A DNA stretch of 64,000 nt from Mariniphaga sp040772505 (GTDB lineage: Bacteria; Bacteroidota; Bacteroidia; Bacteroidales; Prolixibacteraceae): assembly GCA_040772505.1 (NCBI GenBank), contig JAXGYA010000001.1, positions 806,001-870,000 of the forward strand, read 5' to 3'. The notes below the pieces were generated by a model. That model made no database searches, was not told the origin of the DNA, and saw only the letters and a list, made by a program, of their open reading frames with translations. A program made the position numbers and the translations under genes. Positions 17,672 to 25,610 of the stretch are shown here, piece after piece; position 1 is the first letter of the stretch, and each line of letters opens with the position of its first letter.

Positions 17672-18817
17672 TTACCTCAGAATATGATGTGAAATAATCA
17701 GTTTCATAATTTCAGAAGTTCCTTCGCCGATGTGCAGCAAGCGCTGATCACGATAAAACCGCTCAATATGGTTTTCGTGCAGAAGTCCGTATGCTCCATG
17801 GATTTGTATAGATTCCCTGGCTGCTTCTTCGGCAACATCAGAGCAGTAAAGTTTTGCCATGGCTGCTTCTTTTGCGTAGGGTTCACCGGCATCTTTAATA
17901 TGGCAGGCATTATAGAGCAGCGAACGGGCTGCTTCAATTTTCATTGCAATTTCAGCTAATTTAAAGCGGATTGCCTGATTTTCGACAATGGGCTTGCCAA
18001 ATTGAACCCGTTTTTTTGCATAATCAACTGCCCGTTCATAAGCGCCCTGTGCAAGTCCCAAACCTACTGCACCGATTGAGAGCCTGCCGCCGTTCAGTGC
18101 TGAAACCATAACCTTCATGCCTTCACCTCTTCTTCCCAAAAGATTTTTTTGAGGCACCCGGCAATCTTCAAATCGCAGATTGCCATTGTCGATGGCTCTC
18201 CACACCAGCTTTCCTTTAACGGGCTCGGTGTAATAGCCCGGTGAACCGCGATCCACAAGAATTGAGGAAATCTCTTTTTTCTCGCCAATATGGTCTGTTA
18301 TGGTTAACAATGTAACACCGCCGGAGATTTCTGATGAGCTGTTTGTGATAAATCGTTTGTTGCCGTTTATAACCCAATTGTCATCAGTTAGCTTTGCCTC
18401 TGTCTCTACTCCTCTCGCATCAGAGCCGGCATTCTCTTCGGTCAGACCAAATCCCCAAACCTGTTCGCCTGTGGTGAGACGTGGCAGATAATACTGTTTT
18501 TGCTCATCGGTTCCGAATGCGAAAATAGGCTCAATACCCAAAGAGTTGTGTGCGGCAACAGTTGCTGCCGGTGAGCTGTCAATTCTTGCAAGCTCCTCAA
18601 CTGCAATGATATAGGACAGTGCGTCAAGTCCTTGTCCACCATATTCCTTGGGCAGGGTTATTCCGAAAAGACCCATTTCGCCCATTCTTTTAGCTAAAAA
18701 AACAGGAAACTCCTCTTTTGCATCCTGTTCGAGCGCAACCGGTAAAACTTCGGACTCAGCAAACTTTCTGATTCGCTGACGATATTCCGTATAGTGCTTT
18801 GGTAATAATATGTCCAT
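17672..18817 (-). CDS. Acyl-CoA dehydrogenase, likely branched-chain (isovaleryl-CoA)
   Basis: A 381-residue flavoprotein of the short/branched-chain acyl-CoA dehydrogenase family. FGLTEENAGSDA is the flavin/substrate motif. The C-terminus has RDQRLLHIGEGTSEI with a Glu (about residue 365) at the catalytic-base position of SCAD/MCAD enzymes. True isovaleryl-CoA dehydrogenases normally have Ala or Gly there and a Glu in an internal helix, where this protein reads ALNGGRLSIG. By residues it is therefore SCAD-like; by context the substrate is isovaleryl-CoA. The ATG at 18817 is preferred to an upstream TTG that would add nine hydrophobic residues. Electrons would go to ETF. Confidence 0.85.
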   Translation of the reverse strand: MDILLPKHYTEYRQRIRKFAESEVLPVALEQDAKEEFPVFLAKRMGEMGLFGITLPKEYGGQGLDALSYIIAVEELARIDSSPAATVAAHNSLGIEPIFAFGTDEQKQYYLPRLTTGEQVWGFGLTEENAGSDARGVETEAKLTDDNWVINGNKRFITNSSSEISGGVTLLTITDHIGEKKEISSILVDRGSPGYYTEPVKGKLVWRAIDNGNLRFEDCRVPQKNLLGRRGEGMKVMVSALNGGRLSIGAVGLGLAQGAYERAVDYAKKRVQFGKPIVENQAIRFKLAEIAMKIEAARSLLYNACHIKDAGEPYAKEAAMAKLYCSDVAEEAARESIQIHGAYGLLHENHIERFYRDQRLLHIGEGTSEIMKLIISHHILR

Positions 18818-18876
18818 ATATGTCAAAAAATAATTTTTAAACAAATGTAAAGATAAAAGGAATCTTTAAGAGTTTT

Positions 18877-20928
18877 TTATATTTTTTCGAGCGTAATTAA
18901 CGGTTTATTTTCCTGAACCTGTTCTCCTACCTTTACCCCGATGGATTTTACCTTTGCTGTTTTGGGCGCTAAAACGTGAATTTCTGATTTCATCGATTCA
19001 ATAATCAGCACAGTTTCGCCTTTGTTGATGATTTGCCCGGGAGTGGTTTGTATGTCTGTTATTTTTCCGTGAAGGTGTGAAACAATCAGATTATTTTCCA
19101 TTGAATCGTTCTGTGTTTCATTGTGCGAATGGTTTTGATTGTTTTCAATCAGCTCCTGATTTTCAACAAAAAATTCGATTCCCTGCAGGAAAATTCCGGT
19201 TTTTTCCGTCTCTGTATCATTGATGATGAGTGTTTCAGAATATTCTTCAGTACAAATTTTTACTGAATCGGATGAAGTTCTTTTTGCGCCGGCGATGAAG
19301 TTCTCACCGTTCCAGTCAAACTTAAACAGGGTAGCATCTTTCGGGATATTCTTTTCAAGTGGTTTGTTCCCGCTTTTTAGGAAACGCGGAGAAAGTAATG
19401 AAAACGGAACGTTATACGAAATACCGCTCAGATACAGTTCGGTTTCATTCAAAACATTCCAGAACCCGATTGCAGTCCAGGGATTCACGGAATGAGGCTC
19501 TTCGGTCAAGAATTTATGAAACAGATAAGCGGCTATGATTAATTGAAAAGGCACATTTTCCTTTGCATTTTCGGAAGCTGAGATTAATTCATTTGTATGT
19601 GTTTCGCAAAAAGCCGTGGTCACTGCCGATTGCTCAATCAGAGGGTGTTGCAGCAGCGCTTTTAAGAACTGTAGATTTGTTGCAGGACCTGAAATTGCCG
19701 TCCGGTTAAGGGTTTCAATCATTTGCGAAAAGGCTTTTTCACGGGTTTCGCCTTTTGTGATGAACTTGCCGAGTAGCGGGTCAAACTGACTGGCTGCCGG
19801 TGATTTATCTGTCGCGATATCACTTTCAATCCTTAAATTTTCAAGTTGAGGAAATTTGAAAAAAGAGACCGGTTTTGATTGCGGAACAAACCCCGACTTC
19901 GGGTCTTCGCTGTAAATTCGCACCTCCAGTGCATGTCCGTCCGTTTTAATCTCTTTTTGACGGAAAGACAAGGGGGAGCCGGCAGCAATCCGGAGTTGCT
20001 CTCTCACAATGTCAATTCCGGTAACTTCTTCGGTAACGGGGTGCTCAACCTGAATGCGCGGGTTTATCTCCAAAAAATAAAACGCCTTATTGTCAACTAC
20101 TAAAAATTCAACGGTTGCGGCACCCGTCAATCCGATATTCCGGCAAACAGCCAGTGCTGCTCCGAACAGTTTTTCCCTGAGCTGCTCATCCAAACCGGGA
20201 GCAGGCGCTTCCTCAATGATTTTCTGAAAATTGCGCTGCACGCTGCAATCACGCTCAAACAGATGGACAAAATTTCCATGATTGTCGCCAAGTATTTGCA
20301 CTTCAATATGTCTTGCGTTTTCCAGATAGGTTTCGAGAAAAACTTCGCTATTTCCAAAAAAATTTATTGCCTGACGTGTTGACCGATCCATTTTTTCGAT
20401 TAGCTCACCGGATGAATAAATGACCTGCATACCTTTGCCGCCACCGCCGTGTGCTGATTTCACCAACACAGGGTAGGGGAGTTCCGGGATAGTTTTATCC
20501 AGGTTAGCCGGATTTACCATAAAATTTTCCAGAACAGGAATGCCGAGGTTTTTTGCAACTGTTTTTGTTTCCAGTTTGTTCCCCGTGAGTTCCAATGCCT
20601 GAGGAGAAGGACCTATGAAGACGATTTCGCTTTCCCTGCAGGCAGCAGAAAGTAACGGATTTTCCGAAAGGAACCCGTAGCCGGGGTGGATTGCTTCAGA
20701 TCCGGTATCAACAGCTGCACGAATTATTTTCCGGATATTCAAATAGGTCTCCCCAAGTTCGCCGGCACCTAAGAACACAGACTCGCCGGCATGATTCACA
20801 TGGGGTGAGTTCTCTTCACCTGCTGAATAAACAGCAACGGTTTCAATATCCATCGTCCGGGCGGTGCGAATTATCCGAAGAGCAATCTCGCCACGGTTTG
20901 CAATAAGTATTTTCTTAAATTTCTTCAT
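18877..20928 (-). CDS. mccA: Methylcrotonyl-CoA carboxylase, biotin-containing alpha subunit
   Basis: A 683-residue protein. The biotin carboxylase begins KKILIANRGEIALRIIR, has the glycine-rich SAHGGGGKGMQV and LEINPRIQVEHPVTEEV. A middle linker follows, then a C-terminal biotinyl domain with the target lysine at about 647 in VLIIESMKSEIHV. Length and layout match MCC/propionyl-CoA carboxylase alpha subunits. The lysine context SMKS differs from the near-universal AMKM. Flanking mccB and liuC genes favour 3-methylcrotonyl-CoA as substrate. It ends 59 bp before the dehydrogenase start, and a 178-bp gap separates it from the hydratase gene. Confidence 0.9.
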   Translation of the reverse strand: MKKFKKILIANRGEIALRIIRTARTMDIETVAVYSAGEENSPHVNHAGESVFLGAGELGETYLNIRKIIRAAVDTGSEAIHPGYGFLSENPLLSAACRESEIVFIGPSPQALELTGNKLETKTVAKNLGIPVLENFMVNPANLDKTIPELPYPVLVKSAHGGGGKGMQVIYSSGELIEKMDRSTRQAINFFGNSEVFLETYLENARHIEVQILGDNHGNFVHLFERDCSVQRNFQKIIEEAPAPGLDEQLREKLFGAALAVCRNIGLTGAATVEFLVVDNKAFYFLEINPRIQVEHPVTEEVTGIDIVREQLRIAAGSPLSFRQKEIKTDGHALEVRIYSEDPKSGFVPQSKPVSFFKFPQLENLRIESDIATDKSPAASQFDPLLGKFITKGETREKAFSQMIETLNRTAISGPATNLQFLKALLQHPLIEQSAVTTAFCETHTNELISASENAKENVPFQLIIAAYLFHKFLTEEPHSVNPWTAIGFWNVLNETELYLSGISYNVPFSLLSPRFLKSGNKPLEKNIPKDATLFKFDWNGENFIAGAKRTSSDSVKICTEEYSETLIINDTETEKTGIFLQGIEFFVENQELIENNQNHSHNETQNDSMENNLIVSHLHGKITDIQTTPGQIINKGETVLIIESMKSEIHVLAPKTAKVKSIGVKVGEQVQENKPLITLEKI

Positions 20929-21106
20929 ATACCTGATTGTCCAAAAATTGAATGAGACAAGTCAATTCATTTTGTTTGGAAATTTATAATTTTTTATCAA
21001 TTTACTTTTAAACATATTAAATGTTTGCCCTTTGCAGTGTTTCATCGTTTAATTATATAAAGGTAAATTTCGAAAATGGTTTAATATCCGGCATCTTTTT
21101 TCTGCT

Positions 21107-21895
21107 TCACCACTTCGCTTTTCGTTTCTCCACAAATGCCTGCATCCCTTCCTGTGCCTCTTCCGAAATTCGTGATTCAGCAAGCACACGGGCTAATTTT
21201 TTTTCAGCTTTCTTCGGAAACCGGCTTGTGCTTAACCGGTTGAGTATTTTTTTTGATTTTCTGATTGAGTTGGGACCTCCGCTCAAAATTTCCTGAGTTG
21301 TCTTTTCAACATGTTGCTGCATCTCTTCATAATTTCTGAAAGAGCGGTTCACTAATCCAAAGTTTTCTGCTTGTTCGCCGCTGAAACGTTCAGCGGTGAA
21401 TATCAGTTCTTTAACTTTTGAGAGCTGCATCCTCAGCAAAAGGTAGGGTGAGATTGTTGCAGCCACCAGTCCTACTCTTGTTTCACTGAGCGAAAGTTTA
21501 CTGTCGGCAGTGCAGTAGGCTAAGTCGCAGGCTACAAGCAAGCCGTTTCCGCCTCCGAAAATACTTCCGTGTGCAGCGCCAATAACCACTGCCGGGCAAC
21601 GGAACACAGCTTTAAACATCCCGGTGAGCATTTTTGTCTCTTCTCTGTTTTGCTTGGCGGAAAGGTTTGCTGAATCTTTCATCCACAACAGATCTGCTCC
21701 TGCACAAAACGATTTTCCGGCACCTTGCAGAATGATAACCGAAATATCTTTTCGTTGAGCGATTCCTCTGAAAAAACGTGTGATTTCCAGTATCATCTCC
21801 TTGTTCATTGCGTTATGCTGTTCGGGTCTATTGAGCAGCACACGGGCTACTTTATTGTCAATACTTATTTTCAGCGTTTTAAACTGCTCCTGCAT
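21107..21895 (-). CDS. liuC: Enoyl-CoA hydratase family, probable methylglutaconyl-CoA hydratase
   Basis: A 262-residue crotonase-fold enzyme. SFCAGADLLWMKDSA (oxyanion-hole region, about residue 65) and LSETRVGLVAATISPYLL (about residue 135) are the wording typical of LiuC/AtuE-type 3-methylglutaconyl-CoA hydratases, which hydrate 3-methylglutaconyl-CoA to HMG-CoA. The catalytic Glu is expected within SETRVGL. It sits between the two carboxylase subunit genes, 70 bp after mccB. A generic beta-oxidation enoyl-CoA hydratase is less likely given ISPY and context. Confidence 0.88.
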   Translation of the reverse strand: MQEQFKTLKISIDNKVARVLLNRPEQHNAMNKEMILEITRFFRGIAQRKDISVIILQGAGKSFCAGADLLWMKDSANLSAKQNREETKMLTGMFKAVFRCPAVVIGAAHGSIFGGGNGLLVACDLAYCTADSKLSLSETRVGLVAATISPYLLLRMQLSKVKELIFTAERFSGEQAENFGLVNRSFRNYEEMQQHVEKTTQEILSGGPNSIRKSKKILNRLSTSRFPKKAEKKLARVLAESRISEEAQEGMQAFVEKRKAKW

Positions 21896-21965
21896 TTTTG
21901 TCTATTTGTTTTGTGTAACTAAATGATTATAAGCTTTTTCAGTATTTTTTCTCCTGTCTTTTCCT

Positions 21966-23537
21966 TTACATTCTGTATATACCTGTTTTGGGTTCAGACC
22001 ATTTTTTGTTGGTTGAGATTGAAATGCACAGCGCCAAAATATTTCGCGTATCAACCGGGTCAATAATTCCATCGTCCCACAGCCGGGAAGTGCTGTAAAG
22101 CGCGGAGCTCTGTTCTTCAAACATTTCGACCAGATCAGGCGTTTTCGGGCTGTTTTTTTTCTGATTGATTGCTTTCAGTACAGATGTTGCCTGCTCACCA
22201 CCCATCACACCAATTTTTGCACCCGGCCACATGAAAAGAAAATTTGGGTTGTATGCACGCCCCGCCATGGCATAATTTCCGGCTCCATAGGAGCCGCCAA
22301 CAACCACCGTGATTTTGGGAACAGAGGCAGTAGCCACTGCATGAATAAGCTTGGCGCCATCACGGGCAATGCCCTGATGTTCATATTTTTTCCCTACAAT
22401 AAAACCCGTTATATTTTGCAAAAAAACGAGTGGGATTTTTCGGAAATTGCACATTTGAATAAAATGAGCGCCTTTCAATGAGGCTTCGGAGGTGAGAAAT
22501 CCGTTATTAGCTATTATCCCGGTCATGTAACCGTGAATCCGCGTAAATCCGGTAATCAGCGTTGTTCCGTAGTTTGCCTTAAATTCATCAAAACGGCTGC
22601 CATCGGTCAGTCGGGCAATAATTTCATACATTGCTACCGGCTTTTTCAGATTTAGCGGAGCAAATCCATACAACTCACCGGGGTCAAAAAAAGGCTCTTC
22701 CGGACTGGTTTGATCAAGAGGTTGTTTTGTTGCTGCCGGTATGGTTTCAAAAATTGAACGGCAAATGTCAATTGCGTCAGCATCGTTTTCGGCAATGTGG
22801 TCGGCAACACCGGAAATGGAGGTGTGCACAAAAGCGCCGCCAAGCTCTTCAGCTGTAACAGATTCGCCGGTTGCCGCTTCCACCAGTGGCGGTCCACCAA
22901 TGAAAATGGCGCCCTGATTTCTCACGATAACCGTTTGGTCGCTCATGGCGGGCACATATGCACCGCCTGCAGTACAGGAACCCATCACCACCGATATTTG
23001 CGGAATTCCCTCAGCCGACATCTTTGCCTGATTAAAAAAGATACGCCCGAAATGGTCGCGGTCAGGAAACAGGTTTTCCTGTTCGGGAAGAAAAATACCG
23101 CCCGAATCCACCAGATAAACGCAGGGTAAATGATTTTGAAGAGCTATTTCCTGAGCTCTCAGGTGTTTTTTTAGAGTTTCCTTAACATATGTTCCGCCTT
23201 TAACCGTGGCATCATTTGCCACAATCACAGCGGGTTTGCCTCGAATCAGCCCCACTCCGGTGATGATTCCTGCCGATGGAAATTGCTGCTCATACTGTCC
23301 GTGGGAAGCAAGAGGGGAGAGCTCAAGAAATGGTGTCTTGGGGTCAATGAGAAGCTCTATGCGCTTGCGTGCCAGTAACTTATTTCGCTTGCGGTGTTTC
23401 AATACCGAAGGTTCAGCATGACGGTTAACCGTTTTGTCCAGCACATTTCTGTACTGCTCCATAATCTTTTGATATTCCTGTTTTTTTTCGAAAAAATCTG
23501 CTGCTTCGGTATCTGTGTTTGAAATAATTTGTCTCAT
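21966..23537 (-). CDS. mccB: Methylcrotonyl-CoA carboxylase, carboxyltransferase beta subunit
   Basis: A 523-residue carboxyltransferase with two crotonase-like halves. DATVKGGTYVKETLKKHLRA (about residue 115), VMGSCTAGGAYVPAMSDQ and FLQNITGFIVGKKYEHQGI (acyl-CoA and biotin sites) are characteristic of MCC beta subunits rather than propionyl-CoA carboxylase. GGSYGAGNYAMAGRAY completes the oxyanion-hole region. Length is standard. It is the first gene of the nine-gene leucine/mevalonate cluster, preceded by a 356-bp intergenic region divergent from yggS. Confidence 0.94.
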   Translation of the reverse strand: MRQIISNTDTEAADFFEKKQEYQKIMEQYRNVLDKTVNRHAEPSVLKHRKRNKLLARKRIELLIDPKTPFLELSPLASHGQYEQQFPSAGIITGVGLIRGKPAVIVANDATVKGGTYVKETLKKHLRAQEIALQNHLPCVYLVDSGGIFLPEQENLFPDRDHFGRIFFNQAKMSAEGIPQISVVMGSCTAGGAYVPAMSDQTVIVRNQGAIFIGGPPLVEAATGESVTAEELGGAFVHTSISGVADHIAENDADAIDICRSIFETIPAATKQPLDQTSPEEPFFDPGELYGFAPLNLKKPVAMYEIIARLTDGSRFDEFKANYGTTLITGFTRIHGYMTGIIANNGFLTSEASLKGAHFIQMCNFRKIPLVFLQNITGFIVGKKYEHQGIARDGAKLIHAVATASVPKITVVVGGSYGAGNYAMAGRAYNPNFLFMWPGAKIGVMGGEQATSVLKAINQKKNSPKTPDLVEMFEEQSSALYSTSRLWDDGIIDPVDTRNILALCISISTNKKWSEPKTGIYRM

Positions 23538-23867
23538 AGTTAATGGATAATGTGCCGGTTTTTTTTGACCTACTTAAATTACAAAAATTCAATCTATTTG
23601 TTCATTTTGGATTGCAGAGCTTATAACAAAGAAACGGATTAATTGCCGAATGATTTTAAAAAGTTGCAAAAGCCATTAAGAATTACTTGATTTACTAATG
23701 TAGATATTTGGTAATCAGGAAGAAAATTAGATTGAAGCATTAAACCAAACAGAAAACCAATCTGGAAGTATAGTCTTGGGCTAATAAATTTTTTGCATTG
23801 GAAAATGTGATATTTTAATTTCGCCCCTTGTTTTGGTTAAATCTCTTTCAAATGCCGGCTTTATTTT
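23538..23867. other. Intergenic region between mccB and yggS
   Basis: About 330 AT-rich bases between divergent genes, expected to hold the promoter of the leucine/mevalonate cluster on the minus strand. The best minus-strand element I see is AATTTTTG near 23591-23598, one base off TAnnTTTG. There is no obvious inverted repeat operator, RNA gene or small reading frame. Confidence 0.4.
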
Positions 23868-23875
23868 TAATTTTG
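23868..23875 (+). promoter_or_regulatory. Candidate yggS promoter, -7 element
   Basis: TAATTTTG is an exact TAnnTTTG match. The expected transcription start is about 12 bases before the ATG at 23894, giving a short leader. Confidence 0.5.
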
Positions 23876-23893
23876 ACTAAAAATTGTTTTTAA

Positions 23894-24556
23894 ATGAATA
23901 GTGTAGAGAAAATTGCAGAGATTAAAAAATCTCTTGCGGGCAGCGTGAAGCTTGTAGCCGTTACAAAAAGCGTATCTCCCGAAATCATTACCGGGGTTTA
24001 TGATGCGGGATATAAAATTTTCGGAGAAAATAAAGTGCAGGAGCTTGTTGGTAAATACCAACAGCTTCCCAAAGATATTGAATGGCATTTTATCGGGCAT
24101 TTGCAAAGGAACAAGGTCAAACTTTTAGCGCCATTTGTAAGTATGATTCACGGCGTTGATTCCTTTAGGGTACTAAAAACCATAAATAATGAAGCATTGA
24201 AAAACAACAGGATAATCCCTTGTCTTTTGCAGTTTCATATTGCCGATGAGGCAACAAAATTTGGTTTTTCCGAAGAGGAAGCATACGAAATGCTTGACTC
24301 GTCAGAATTCAAAGAATTAAAAAATATTACTATATCCGGAGTTATGGGCATGGCTACATTTACGGAAGATAAAGGTCAGGTGCGCGATGAATTTCGTATG
24401 CTGAAACGCATTTTTGATACCCTCAAAAAGGATTATTTTAAAAAGCACAAAGGATTCAGAGAAATTTCAATGGGAATGTCTGACGATTATAAAATTGCCC
24501 TTGAGGAGGGAAGTACTATTGTGCGGATTGGTAGCATCATTTTTGGTGCCCGCTGA
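23894..24556 (+). CDS. yggS: YggS-family pyridoxal-phosphate homeostasis protein
   Basis: A 220-residue fold-type III PLP-binding protein without known catalysis, involved in vitamin B6 and amino-acid homeostasis. The PLP lysine is in LVAVTKSV (about residue 20). FGENKVQEL, EWHFIGHLQRNKVK and SMGMSDDYKIALEEGSTIVRIG are diagnostic family segments. The ending IFGAR is the usual C-terminus. It is followed after 55 bp by the dihydroorotate dehydrogenase-like gene. Confidence 0.95.
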   Translation: MNSVEKIAEIKKSLAGSVKLVAVTKSVSPEIITGVYDAGYKIFGENKVQELVGKYQQLPKDIEWHFIGHLQRNKVKLLAPFVSMIHGVDSFRVLKTINNEALKNNRIIPCLLQFHIADEATKFGFSEEEAYEMLDSSEFKELKNITISGVMGMATFTEDKGQVRDEFRMLKRIFDTLKKDYFKKHKGFREISMGMSDDYKIALEEGSTIVRIGSIIFGAR

Positions 24557-24611
24557 AGCATCATTTAAACAGAAAAAATCAAATTCAACAATCTTTAATA
24601 CACTGAATCAG

Positions 24612-25595
24612 ATGGCAAATTTAGAAACCAATTATTTAGGGTTGAAACTGAAAAACCCGCTTATTGCAGCCAGTTCCGGAACAACCAACTCGGTAGAAAA
24701 AATAAGAAAGCTGGAAGAGGCAGGAATTGGGGCAGTTGTTTTGAAATCAATTTTTGAGGAGCAGATTAATAATGAAGTAACAAGCATGTTGCTTAGTGAT
24801 TATCATCATACATCATATCCCGAAGCAGAAGATTACATCCGCAATTATTTGCGTAACAATGTGTTGACAAAGCACGTGGAGTTGATTTCGGAAGTCAAAA
24901 AAGCTGTGAACATCCCGGTCATTGCCAGTGTAAACTGCGTATCCGCCAGTGAATGGGTCGCTTTTGCACGCGAATTTCAGGATGCCGGCGCCGATGCATT
25001 GGAACTGAATATTTTTTATGTGCCGGTTGACCGCCGCGAAGAGCCTGATGCGATTGAAAAACTTTATTACAATGTGCTTCAAAAAGTGAATAGAGAGGTA
25101 TCAATTCCTGTATCAGTTAAAATCGGCTTATACCATAGTAATATCATTTCGATGGTGGATAAGCTGAAAGCGTATGGCGCCAAAGGAGTTGTGATGTTTA
25201 ACCGGTTTTATGAGCCCGACATTGACCTAGACAAACTGGTTTTGACTACATCACCGGTTTTTAGTTCACCGATTGAAATTCGCCACACATTGCGGTGGGT
25301 TGGTCTGGTTTCATCGGTCGTTCCTGAAATGGACATTGCCGCATCCACCGGGATTCACGACGGAAAAGCAGTGATTAAACAACTTCTGGCCGGAGCAAAA
25401 ACTGTTCAGTTGTGTTCAACTCTTTACCTGAACGGGAACAGCGTTATTCCTCAAATGCTCTCGGAAATCACCGAATTTATGAAGAAGCGGCAATTTGCAA
25501 ACCTTAATGAATTCAGAGGAAGGCTTTCCTATAAAAACATTCCCGACCCGATGGTTTATGAGCGTTCACAGTTTATGAAATATTTCTCTTCCTGA
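24612..25595 (+). CDS. Dihydroorotate dehydrogenase-like flavoprotein
   Basis: A 327-residue TIM-barrel protein beginning MANLETNYLGLKLKNPLIAA, typical of the DHOD fold. It has NCVSASEWVAFARE, SVKIGLYHSN and AYGAKGVVMFNRFYEP, aligning with FMN-binding strands. The substrate-recognition and catalytic-loop residues of genuine PyrD are not clear, and Bacteroidota usually carry a separate pyrD, so this is best called DHOD-like. An open frame continues upstream to 24414 inside yggS, but the ATG at 24612 starts the conserved domain. The secreted adhesin gene starts 15 bp downstream. Confidence 0.82.
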   Translation: MANLETNYLGLKLKNPLIAASSGTTNSVEKIRKLEEAGIGAVVLKSIFEEQINNEVTSMLLSDYHHTSYPEAEDYIRNYLRNNVLTKHVELISEVKKAVNIPVIASVNCVSASEWVAFAREFQDAGADALELNIFYVPVDRREEPDAIEKLYYNVLQKVNREVSIPVSVKIGLYHSNIISMVDKLKAYGAKGVVMFNRFYEPDIDLDKLVLTTSPVFSSPIEIRHTLRWVGLVSSVVPEMDIAASTGIHDGKAVIKQLLAGAKTVQLCSTLYLNGNSVIPQMLSEITEFMKKRQFANLNEFRGRLSYKNIPDPMVYERSQFMKYFSS

Positions 25596-25610
25596 GGAAA
25601 ACTATAAAGA

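Noticed and set aside
12230..23537. HMG-CoA synthase or HMG-CoA lyase hidden in the cluster
   Set aside because: Every gene in the interval is accounted for by another family, and the gaps are too short for either enzyme. This says nothing about the rest of the genome.
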